Shown: piece after piece, positions 7,518 to 14,058 of the stretch
Layout of the letters: the number at the start of each line of letters is the position of its first letter
How positions within the stretch are numbered: the first letter of the stretch is position 1
Origin: Bacteroides sp.
Lineage (GTDB): Bacteria > Bacteroidota > Bacteroidia > Bacteroidales > Bacteroidaceae
DNA length: 33,911 nucleotides
Assembly (NCBI GenBank): GCA_017621035.1
Contig: JAGATY010000042.1
Location: 1 to 33,911, forward strand
Direction: 5' to 3'
The notes under the pieces: model-generated
Databases searched by the model: none
What the model was told of the DNA's origin: nothing
What the model saw: the letters and a program-made list of their open reading frames with translations, nothing else
Position numbers and translations under genes: made by a program

Positions 7518-7898
7518 ATGTCAGAAAAAACAAGATATTCAGATGCTGAGTTAGAAGAGTTCCGTGCTATAATCATGGAGAAGTTGTCTGTAGCACAAAA
7601 GACATATGACCAACTGAAAGCTGCTTTGACAGGTGCCGATGGTAATGATGTGGATGATACATCTCCTACTTATAAAATATTGGAAGAGGGCGCAAACACT
7701 CTCTCCAAAGAAGAAACTACCCGTTTGGCTCAACGCCAGTTGAAGTTTATTCAGGACTTGAGAGCTGCGTTGGTACGTATTGAAAACAAAACGTATGGTG
7801 TATGTCGTGAGACCGGTAAGCTGATTCCGGCAGAGCGCCTTCGTGCTGTACCTCATGCTACTCTTAGCATCGAAGCCAAGAATAACGGTAAAAAGTAA
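7518..7898 (+). CDS. DksA/TraR-family protein with a degenerate zinc finger
   Basis: The 126-residue product has the DksA/TraR layout: a long helical coiled coil (about 8-92) and a short C-terminal finger domain. Family members bind RNA polymerase in its secondary channel and tune transcription, often with ppGpp. Aligned by eye with E. coli DksA, the finger region GVCRETGKLIPAERLRA...LSIEAK keeps only Cys96. The other three metal ligands appear as Thr99, Ser117 and Ala120. The acidic DxxDxA tip of DksA is also absent; the corresponding stretch reads EEGANTLSKEE. It is therefore a zinc-free member whose activity cannot be assumed to match DksA. It sits 3 bp upstream of lspA and behind the 7446-7497 hairpin, so it is probably cotranscribed with lspA. 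Confidence 0.85.
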   Translation: MSEKTRYSDAELEEFRAIIMEKLSVAQKTYDQLKAALTGADGNDVDDTSPTYKILEEGANTLSKEETTRLAQRQLKFIQDLRAALVRIENKTYGVCRETGKLIPAERLRAVPHATLSIEAKNNGKK

Positions 7899-7901
7899 CG
7901 A

Positions 7902-8531
7902 ATGGGAAAGTTCTTTTCAAAAGGGCGTATCGCTTTACTTATCATTTTCTCTGTATTGATTATAGACCAAGTCATAAAAGTCGTGGTAAAGACTTCTATG
8001 TATTGGCATGAAAGCATCCGAATTGCTGATTGGTTCTATATATTGTTTACAGAGAACAATGGTATGGCATTTGGCTTGGAGATAGTGGAGAAACTGTTCC
8101 TGACTTCATTCCGCATCATTGCAGTGGTCGTGATTGCCTATTATTTATATAAGGCTGTTAAGTTGAAGATGAAGACCGGTTTCTTGGTTTGTGTCTCTCT
8201 TATTTTAGCCGGGGCATTGGGTAATATTATTGATTGTGTGTTCTACGGGGTGCTGTTTAGTGAAAGTACACATGCTCAGTTGGCTACTTTTCTACCGGAA
8301 GGTGGGGGATATGCACCCTGGTTTTACGGGAAGGTGGTAGATATGTTCTATTTCCCCATTATAGATACCCATTGGCCTCAGTGGATGCCTTTTGTTGGAG
8401 GAGAGCATTTTATCTTCTTTAGTCCGATTTTTAATTTTGCTGATGCCTCCATCAGTTGTGGCGTTATAGCCATGTTCCTCTTTTACAGTAAATATCTAAG
8501 TGATTCTTATTCACTGTTGGTGAAGAAATGA
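7902..8531 (+). CDS. lspA: Lipoprotein signal peptidase (signal peptidase II)
   Basis: LspA is the inner-membrane aspartyl protease that removes signal peptides from prolipoproteins after diacylglyceryl modification of the lipobox Cys. The 209-residue product has about four membrane helices. Conserved pieces are Asp22 in LIIDQVIK, TENNGMAFG (50-58), the catalytic Asp111 in GNIIDC and the catalytic Asp181 in FNFADASI. It is about 45 residues longer than E. coli LspA because of an insertion between the two catalytic Asp motifs (about 118-172), as is usual in Bacteroidota. It overlaps the following lipoprotein gene by 4 bp (ATGA), which suggests translational coupling of a protease and one of its substrates. 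Confidence 0.96.
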   Translation: MGKFFSKGRIALLIIFSVLIIDQVIKVVVKTSMYWHESIRIADWFYILFTENNGMAFGLEIVEKLFLTSFRIIAVVVIAYYLYKAVKLKMKTGFLVCVSLILAGALGNIIDCVFYGVLFSESTHAQLATFLPEGGGYAPWFYGKVVDMFYFPIIDTHWPQWMPFVGGEHFIFFSPIFNFADASISCGVIAMFLFYSKYLSDSYSLLVKK

Positions 8532-9625
8532 AAGCAATACATCGACTTCAACTCTCTTTTCTTTGCTTGCTATCTCTTTGGTTGACTGCCTGTAGCGAGA
8601 AACGTTCTGACACCATTCTGTCTGATGACCGAATGGCGGATGTGCTATATGATTACCACATCGCTAAGGCCATGGGAGATGAACTTCCATACAATGAAGC
8701 CTATAAGAGAGTATTGTATGTTGAGTCGGTTTACAAGAAACATGGTATAACAAAGGCTGATTTTGATAGTTCCATGGTATGGTTTACCCGCCATCCTGAG
8801 GCTTTGTGTGATGTCTATTCCATAATCAATCTTCGGATGAATAGTGAGAAGAAGATGCTGGATGAGTTAGTTGCCTTGCGAGAAAATAAACCCAAAGCGA
8901 CCTTGCCGGGGGATAGTATCAATATATGGTCAGGCAAGCGATCCTATATGTTAACCGGTATGCCGCTGGATAATAAACTGACATTTGTTATTCCTTCAGA
9001 TACAAATTTTCGGGAGCGAGATACGTTGCGGTGGAATATCAGTTATCGCTATAGTCGACATCTGCCGGATTCTCTTTATGCTCCAACGATGGCTTTGCAA
9101 CTTCTTTTTGAAAACGACAGTGTATTAACTGCCTCCGAGTGTTTGGATAGCGTAGGCTGGAAGTCATTGTCACTCTCTTCCGACACTTTGGGGCTGATAA
9201 AAGAGGTTCGCGGATTTCTCTATTATCCGCAGCAAGGAGATGTTGACAGAGTCTTGTTGATAGATTCCATCGCTCTGATGCGTTACCATGCAACAGATAC
9301 TTTGCAGGTTGCGAAGAAGCAGAAAACGGAAGAACAAGAGTCTGTAGAAGAGAAAGAAGAGCCCGCTAAAGCTGTTTCTGTACTGAAAGAAGAGCCCAAG
9401 CAGGAACCGAGCGTAAGTACCAATCGTAGCAACCCCCGCATTCGTGAAGTTTCACGCCCCCGGCCGGTTCAGCAGGCCGCTACAGAAAAACCGGTTGTTC
9501 AAAGGCAGCAGACTGCACCAAAGAATCTGTCAAAAGATAGGAAGCTATTGGGGAAACCTTTGAAATCGGAAAATAGGAGAGTTCCTTTAAAGCAGAATAA
9601 CCTGCAGGTGAAGGAGAAACGCTGA
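8528..9625 (+). CDS. DUF4296-type lipoprotein
   Basis: The 365-residue product starts with a lipoprotein signal peptide whose lipobox is LTAC (Cys22), so it is probably processed by the LspA encoded just upstream. Residues about 30-120 (SDDRMADVLYDYHIAKAM onwards) resemble the DUF4296 family of Bacteroidota lipoproteins, whose function I do not know. A middle region of beta character follows. The last 90 or so residues are a low-complexity Lys/Glu/Pro/Gln tail, probably disordered in the periplasm. The start overlaps the lspA stop by 4 bp and the stop shares one base with the next ATG (TGATG), so the three genes are very likely cotranscribed and coupled. Confidence 0.8.
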   Translation: MKAIHRLQLSFLCLLSLWLTACSEKRSDTILSDDRMADVLYDYHIAKAMGDELPYNEAYKRVLYVESVYKKHGITKADFDSSMVWFTRHPEALCDVYSIINLRMNSEKKMLDELVALRENKPKATLPGDSINIWSGKRSYMLTGMPLDNKLTFVIPSDTNFRERDTLRWNISYRYSRHLPDSLYAPTMALQLLFENDSVLTASECLDSVGWKSLSLSSDTLGLIKEVRGFLYYPQQGDVDRVLLIDSIALMRYHATDTLQVAKKQKTEEQESVEEKEEPAKAVSVLKEEPKQEPSVSTNRSNPRIREVSRPRPVQQAATEKPVVQRQQTAPKNLSKDRKLLGKPLKSENRRVPLKQNNLQVKEKR

Positions 9626-9873
9626 TGAAACGTTACGCCTCCCATTATGTGTTATTTCCTGGGCAAGGATTTTTGAAACAGCATGTTGTAGAGATAGAGT
9701 CTGCCACCCAAGTTCGTGTATTCCCGTTGACAGCTGAGATAGAAGATACCGAATGGCTTCCGGGTATCCTCCATGTAGAACATACCACTTCCTGGGAAGT
9801 ATTTCATATACCTTGTTTCGATTTCAAGGCAATGAAACCTGTCGACGGAACTCTGCGCAGACGATTGCTGTAG
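9625..9873 (+). CDS. Small conserved-looking protein, possibly a stand-alone amidohydrolase beta domain
   Basis: The 82-residue frame starts on the last base of the preceding stop codon (TGATG), a strong sign of translational coupling. It contains FPGQGFLKQHVVEIE and a run ending IEDTEWLPGILHVEH. This pattern resembles the small N-terminal beta domain of amidohydrolases such as chlorohydrolase/deaminase proteins. The catalytic barrel is not present and no catalytic residue is visible, so the resemblance is only suggestive. Its last 50 bp (9824-9873) overlap the 3' end of the convergent RNA methyltransferase gene. It could be a remnant or a genuine small protein. Confidence 0.6.
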   Translation: MKRYASHYVLFPGQGFLKQHVVEIESATQVRVFPLTAEIEDTEWLPGILHVEHTTSWEVFHIPCFDFKAMKPVDGTLRRRLL

Positions 9874-10588
9874 CAATAGCCACGTTCAATGATTCTGAGG
9901 TAGGTCGTTCGCTTGGGTAGTTCGGAATGTATAACTTACGGTTTACCAGCTTTTCCACCTCTTTGCTGATGCCGTTTCCCTCATTTCCCATCACAATCAA
10001 ACCATTCTTTGAGAGTGGTTGCGAGTACATGTTTCCCCCATCTAGAAAGGTTCCATACACCGGAATCTCTTTCAGTGAGCTGATAAGTTCGGGTAATGAA
10101 GTGTAATGAACATGAACACGAGCAATGGCTCCCATACTGGCTTGTACCACTTTCGGGCTATAGACATCTACAGTATTGGGTGAGCAGAAGATGTGCTCAA
10201 TGCCAAACCAGTCTGCCAGTCGGATGATAGTACCAAGGTTTCCCGGGTCTTGTACGTCGTCCAAAGCAAGGCAAAGCGATTGATTGATAACCGAACTATC
10301 CATTTCCTCTTCACGTTGTTCAAATACGGCCAGTACCTGTTGGGGAGTTTTTTGCAGACTGGCGCGTGTCAACTCCTCTTCTGTCACCTCATAAATCTCT
10401 GTTACCGAAAAGCGATTTCTGTTTGTTGAGAGCCATTCAGCAGTAGCTGCCAGTAGTCTACAAGGCATCTCGTTCAGCAGTTCTCCTACCAGTTTATGCC
10501 CTTCGGCCAAGAAAACTTTCTCCTTTTTCCGGTTCTTCTTTAGCTCAAGTGAGTGGATATATTTGATTCGGTTCTTACTCAGTGTCAT
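9824..10588 (-). CDS. TrmH/SpoU-family RNA 2'-O-methyltransferase
   Basis: The 254-residue product is a SPOUT (trefoil-knot) methyltransferase expected to use S-adenosylmethionine to methylate a ribose 2'-OH in rRNA or tRNA. The N-terminal part (1-75) looks like the substrate-binding domain (LSKNRIKYIHSLELKKNRKK, then FLAEGHKLV). The three SpoU motifs are present in order: LDDVQDPGNLGTIIRLADW, LIVMGNEGNGIS and the C-terminal SERPTSESLNVAIATAI. The target nucleotide cannot be assigned. The gene is divergent from tamL across a 79-bp promoter region, and its 3' end overlaps the convergent small gene ending at 9873 by 50 bp. Confidence 0.9.
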   Translation of the reverse strand: MTLSKNRIKYIHSLELKKNRKKEKVFLAEGHKLVGELLNEMPCRLLAATAEWLSTNRNRFSVTEIYEVTEEELTRASLQKTPQQVLAVFEQREEEMDSSVINQSLCLALDDVQDPGNLGTIIRLADWFGIEHIFCSPNTVDVYSPKVVQASMGAIARVHVHYTSLPELISSLKEIPVYGTFLDGGNMYSQPLSKNGLIVMGNEGNGISKEVEKLVNRKLYIPNYPSERPTSESLNVAIATAIVCAEFRRQVSLP

Positions 10589-10608
10589 AAAATGTTCTTT
10601 TTATGAGG

Positions 10609-10616
10609 CAAATGTA
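10609..10616 (-). promoter_or_regulatory. -7 box of the RNA methyltransferase gene
   Basis: TACATTTG on the minus strand fits TAnnTTTG, with start of transcription expected about 14 nt before the ATG at 10588. Confidence 0.55.
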
Positions 10617-10628
10617 ATTGATTATTTT

Positions 10629-10636
10629 TACATTTG
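10629..10636 (+). promoter_or_regulatory. -7 box of tamL
   Basis: TACATTTG on the plus strand is the same octamer as the opposing box at 10609-10616, giving back-to-back promoters only 12 bp apart. The implied tamL leader is about 25 nt. Confidence 0.6.
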
Positions 10637-10667
10637 TACCGTTTATACACACATTTAATACGCAGAT

Positions 10668-12983
10668 ATGAAGAAAGGCATTTACTGTGCAATCATAACA
10701 CTCATTCTATTATTGTCGGCTTCTTGTTCTTCCACGAAATATGTTCCTGACGGTTCTTTCTTGTTGGACGATGTGAAAATACATACAGACAATAAGGCAG
10801 TAAAGCCTTCCGAACTCTCTCTCTATGTCCGTCAGAATCCGAATGCAAAGTGGTTTAGTCTGTTGAAAACACAGCTTTATGTCTATAATTGGTCGGGGAA
10901 AGACTCTACCAAATGGGTAAACCGTTTGTTCCGAAGAATGGGAGACCCGCCTGTAATCTATAGTGAGGCTGAGACTGAACGCACCTCCCAAGAGATGACT
11001 AAGGCTGTTCAGAACTTAGGTTACATGGCTGCCTCTGTAGAACCTATTCGCTCTGTTGACAAGAAGAAACTGAAACTTATCTATAAAGTCACCACTGGCA
11101 AGCCTTATAAAGTGCGTTCTCTGCGTTATGACATACCGGATGTTAAGATAGAAGAGTATCTGAAGCGTGACTCTTCATCCACCTATCTGTCGGAGGGAAT
11201 GGACTTCAATGTCAATGTTTTGGATGCTGAACGTCAGCGCATCACCAACCATTTATTGCGTAATGGTTACTATAAGTTTAATAAAGATTACATCTCCTAT
11301 ACGGCTGATACGGTGCGAAATACCCAACTGGTTGACCTGACGTTGCACGTTTCCCTATTCAAACCTCATGAGAGCAACGAGTTGCAACCGCACCGGCAGT
11401 ATGCCATCAATAAGGTTAACTTTATTACCGATTACAACGTTCTGCAATCTTCTGCACTCAGTAGTGTGGAGGTGAGCGATTCTTTGCACTATAAAGGTTT
11501 TCCCATCTACTACAAAGATAAGCTCTATCTGAGGCCGAAGGTACTGACTAACAATCTGCAAATCACTCCCGGAACGCTCTATAATGAGGATGACGTGCAG
11601 CGTACCTACTCTAATTTCGGACGTCTGCAAGCATTGAAATACACCAACATTCGCTTCTTTGAGACTCAGCAAGGCGATACTTCAAAGCTCAATGCCTATG
11701 TCATGCTGACCAAAAGTAAGCATAAATCCATCTCCTTTGAGTTGGAAGGAACCAACTCAGCCGGTGACTTGGGAGCTGCAGCTGCCGTATCTTTCCAGAA
11801 CCGGAACCTATTCCGTGGGTCGGAAAGTTTTATGTTGAAGCTTCGTGGAGCCTATGAAGCCATTTCCGGCTTGCAAAGTGGATACGATAGTAATGATAAC
11901 TATACCGAGTGGGGAGCTGAAGCAACCATCAACTTTCCCCGCTTCATGTTCCCCTTTCTTTCAACTGATTTCAAGCGAAAGATACGGGCAACCACTGAGT
12001 TTGGTTTGCAATACAACTACCAAATGCGTCCTGAGTTTACACGAATTGTTGCATCTGCGGCCTGGAGTTATCGTTGGGGCATGCAGCGACAACGTGCTCA
12101 GCATCGTATCGACTTACTGGATTTCAACTATCTTTATATGCCCTGGATAGATGCAGAGTTTGAAGAAAAGTATCTGAACAACGAGCAAAACTATATCCTG
12201 AAGTATAACTATGACAATCGTTTTATTGTACGTACCGGCTATAGCTTTACCTACAACAGTGCCGGCCAAGCACTGATGAACAACTCTTTACTTGGTAATT
12301 CCTACTCGATTCGTTTCAATTTTGAGTCTGCCGGTAATCTGCTTTATCTCATTGCCCGTGCTACCAATCTGCAAAAGAATGATGATGATGAATACACTTT
12401 ATTAAATATTCCTTTTGCTCAATATGTGAGAGCAGACCTTGATTTTGCGCAGAATATTGTCATCGATAACCGAAATTCACTAGCCATGCACTTGGGAGTG
12501 GGAGTAGTTGTTCCTTACGGTAATGCCACCATCGTCCCGTTTGAGAAGCGTTACTTTGCAGGAGGAGCTAACAGTGTGCGCGGCTGGTCGGTACGCGATC
12601 TCGGACCCGGAGCCTTCCCCGGTGATGGAAACTTCCTCAATCAGTCGGGTGATGTCAAGCTGGATGTCAGTGTAGAGTACCGTACCCGTCTGTTCTGGAA
12701 GTTTCGAGGTGCACTTTTTGTCGATGCCGGGAACATATGGACTCTGCGCGATTATAAAGACCAGCCGGGTGGAAAGTTCGACTTTAGTAAGTTCTACAAG
12801 CAGATTGCCGTTGCCTATGGTTTGGGCTTGCGCTTGGATTTAGACTTCTTTGTGCTTCGTTTCGATGGAGGTATGAAGGCGGTTAACCCTGCTGGCGTGG
12901 GGCGAAAAGGCAGATTTCCTATTGCCAACCCCGATTTTGGACGTGACTTTGCTTTCCACTTTGCCGTCGGTTATCCTTTCTAA
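10668..12983 (+). CDS. tamL: Omp85-family outer-membrane lipoprotein, TamL type
   Basis: The 771-residue product is an Omp85/BamA-superfamily protein anchored as a lipoprotein: the signal peptide ends in LSAS with Cys20. N-terminal residues 25-350 are POTRA-like repeats and the C-terminal half is a 16-strand-type surface-antigen barrel. The lid-loop signature reads VRGW at 637-640 (the usual form is VRGF/Y), and the chain ends in FHFAVGYPF with the terminal Phe of outer-membrane barrels. In Bacteroidota, TamL takes the place of TamA and pairs with TamB in outer-membrane biogenesis. No tamB-like gene follows here, because the next gene is convergent. A different Omp85 lipoprotein subtype is the main alternative. 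Confidence 0.8.
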   Translation: MKKGIYCAIITLILLLSASCSSTKYVPDGSFLLDDVKIHTDNKAVKPSELSLYVRQNPNAKWFSLLKTQLYVYNWSGKDSTKWVNRLFRRMGDPPVIYSEAETERTSQEMTKAVQNLGYMAASVEPIRSVDKKKLKLIYKVTTGKPYKVRSLRYDIPDVKIEEYLKRDSSSTYLSEGMDFNVNVLDAERQRITNHLLRNGYYKFNKDYISYTADTVRNTQLVDLTLHVSLFKPHESNELQPHRQYAINKVNFITDYNVLQSSALSSVEVSDSLHYKGFPIYYKDKLYLRPKVLTNNLQITPGTLYNEDDVQRTYSNFGRLQALKYTNIRFFETQQGDTSKLNAYVMLTKSKHKSISFELEGTNSAGDLGAAAAVSFQNRNLFRGSESFMLKLRGAYEAISGLQSGYDSNDNYTEWGAEATINFPRFMFPFLSTDFKRKIRATTEFGLQYNYQMRPEFTRIVASAAWSYRWGMQRQRAQHRIDLLDFNYLYMPWIDAEFEEKYLNNEQNYILKYNYDNRFIVRTGYSFTYNSAGQALMNNSLLGNSYSIRFNFESAGNLLYLIARATNLQKNDDDEYTLLNIPFAQYVRADLDFAQNIVIDNRNSLAMHLGVGVVVPYGNATIVPFEKRYFAGGANSVRGWSVRDLGPGAFPGDGNFLNQSGDVKLDVSVEYRTRLFWKFRGALFVDAGNIWTLRDYKDQPGGKFDFSKFYKQIAVAYGLGLRLDLDFFVLRFDGGMKAVNPAGVGRKGRFPIANPDFGRDFAFHFAVGYPF

Positions 12984-13036
12984 TCCTTTTCCAAGTTACT
13001 CTCTTTACAATCTGAAATTCTAATGATGCCAACATA

Positions 13037-13073
13037 AATATCGGCTTGTCAGTATTTCCGACAAGCCGATATT
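13037..13073. terminator. Bidirectional terminator between tamL and the DUF3332 gene
   Basis: A perfect 14-bp stem (arms 13037-13050 and 13060-13073, 9-nt loop) stands between the convergent genes. On the plus strand it is followed by CTTTTAT; on the minus strand by TTTATG. Confidence 0.75.
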
Positions 13074-13116
13074 CTTTTATATACCTATCATCTCCCTTGA
13101 GATGAATAGTTTCCTA

Positions 13117-13671
13117 TTATCTTGCTGCATAATAGCAGTTGGTCGATGCAGCCATGCGGGCGGCAACTACGCCTTTTGCGTCTAGTGTTACCGTAAGTTG
13201 TTCACCGTTCGGAAGCATCATCTGAGCTGTTTCGTCACCATTCAGTTGCAGCAACTCGGTGCTTACACCACCGGCTACTACATTCCAGGTGTTTGATTCC
13301 TGGTTATAAAGCAGTTCCATGGATGTGTTTTCACCTTCCTTAGTAATGGAGTAGCCGTTCTCAAGAGTCTCAACCAGATAGTTCCCGTTTTCGCCTTTCA
13401 CCTTTTTAATATCACCGATGCTTGCCATGGGGTTGCTTCCACTCCAGAACTCGATTGAGTTTACAACCAAGATATCTGCCAAGTAGCACACCTCATATAC
13501 AGGAACAATGTGCAAGGCTACAAAGACAATTTCATTTACAAACTTGTTCCCGATACCTTGATTCCAGGTTGTCAGCTTGCCGTGCAAACCAAATGAACCA
13601 ATACAAGAACTGAACAGAAATGCCCCACAGACTAATGTGGTGGCAACCGACTTTAAGTTTACTTTATTCAT
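13117..13671 (-). CDS. DUF3332 family lipoprotein
   Basis: The 184-residue product carries a lipoprotein signal peptide with lipobox FSSC (Cys23). It matches by eye the DUF3332 family, with the typical CIGSFGLHGKLTTWNQ opening followed by GNKFVNEIVF. A hydrophobic stretch at about 45-70 (VFVALHIVPVYEVCYLADIL) may be a membrane or interface helix. The rest is a beta-rich domain that ends without a known motif. Family function is not established. The gene is single, with a candidate minus-strand -7 box at 13734-13741 and a palindrome TCCACGTGGA (13713-13722) just inside the predicted leader. Confidence 0.85.
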   Translation of the reverse strand: MNKVNLKSVATTLVCGAFLFSSCIGSFGLHGKLTTWNQGIGNKFVNEIVFVALHIVPVYEVCYLADILVVNSIEFWSGSNPMASIGDIKKVKGENGNYLVETLENGYSITKEGENTSMELLYNQESNTWNVVAGGVSTELLQLNGDETAQMMLPNGEQLTVTLDAKGVVAARMAASTNCYYAAR

Positions 13672-13733
13672 ACCTTTTAGTTTTATAGTGTTTATTGTAA
13701 GTTTTGAGTCTCTCCACGTGGAAAACCCGTTTG

Positions 13734-13741
13734 CAAATATA
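13734..13741 (-). promoter_or_regulatory. -7 box of the DUF3332 gene
   Basis: TATATTTG on the minus strand fits TAnnTTTG and predicts a leader of about 56 nt. The 10-bp palindrome TCCACGTGGA at 13713-13722 follows it closely and could be an operator. Confidence 0.5.
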
Positions 13742-13825
13742 TCATTTTTTGGTTAAAGTCTCTGTATCTTCTGCTGATTTTGTTGCTATCTCCCTGTTGC
13801 TTTCCTGCTTTCATGTCCTTTTCGA

Positions 13826-13864
13826 GTGTCTAGTTTTTGGACACTGTTGTCTAATAATTAGACA
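13826..13864 (+). promoter_or_regulatory. Two palindromes upstream of the sigma-54 promoter, likely activator sites
   Basis: GTGTC-N9-GACAC (13826-13844, centre 13835) and the 17-bp palindrome TGTCTAATAATTAGACA (13848-13864, centre 13856) share a TGTCTA half-site. Their centres are 21 bp apart, two turns of B-DNA, so two activator dimers would sit on the same face. They lie roughly 90-110 bp before the predicted start, a typical enhancer distance. A further TGTCTAA half-site is at 13886-13892. Confidence 0.65.
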
Positions 13865-13918
13865 TCAGCTATCGGATGTTTTCTTGTCTAACATCTGATA
13901 ATCAGTATTCTATCACTT

Positions 13919-13934
13919 TGGCACACACTTTGCA
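13919..13934 (+). promoter_or_regulatory. Sigma-54 (RpoN) promoter of the ABC exporter operon
   Basis: TGGCAC-N5-TTGCA matches the sigma-54 -24/-12 consensus, with the invariant GG (13920-13921) and GC (13932-13933) separated by exactly 10 bp. Predicted transcription start is near 13945, giving a leader of about 114 nt before the permease ATG at 14059. Expression would need an NtrC-type activator, which is not encoded in this window. Confidence 0.8.
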
Positions 13935-14058
13935 TTACCAGTTGTATAGACTTTAATCATAGTTTCTTCTTTAGATGAAGAGCTATACAACGTGGAAGCT
14001 GCGTTGTGAAACGAGGCTTCCTTTTGCGAGTAAAACAACAAATTAAATAACAACAGCA

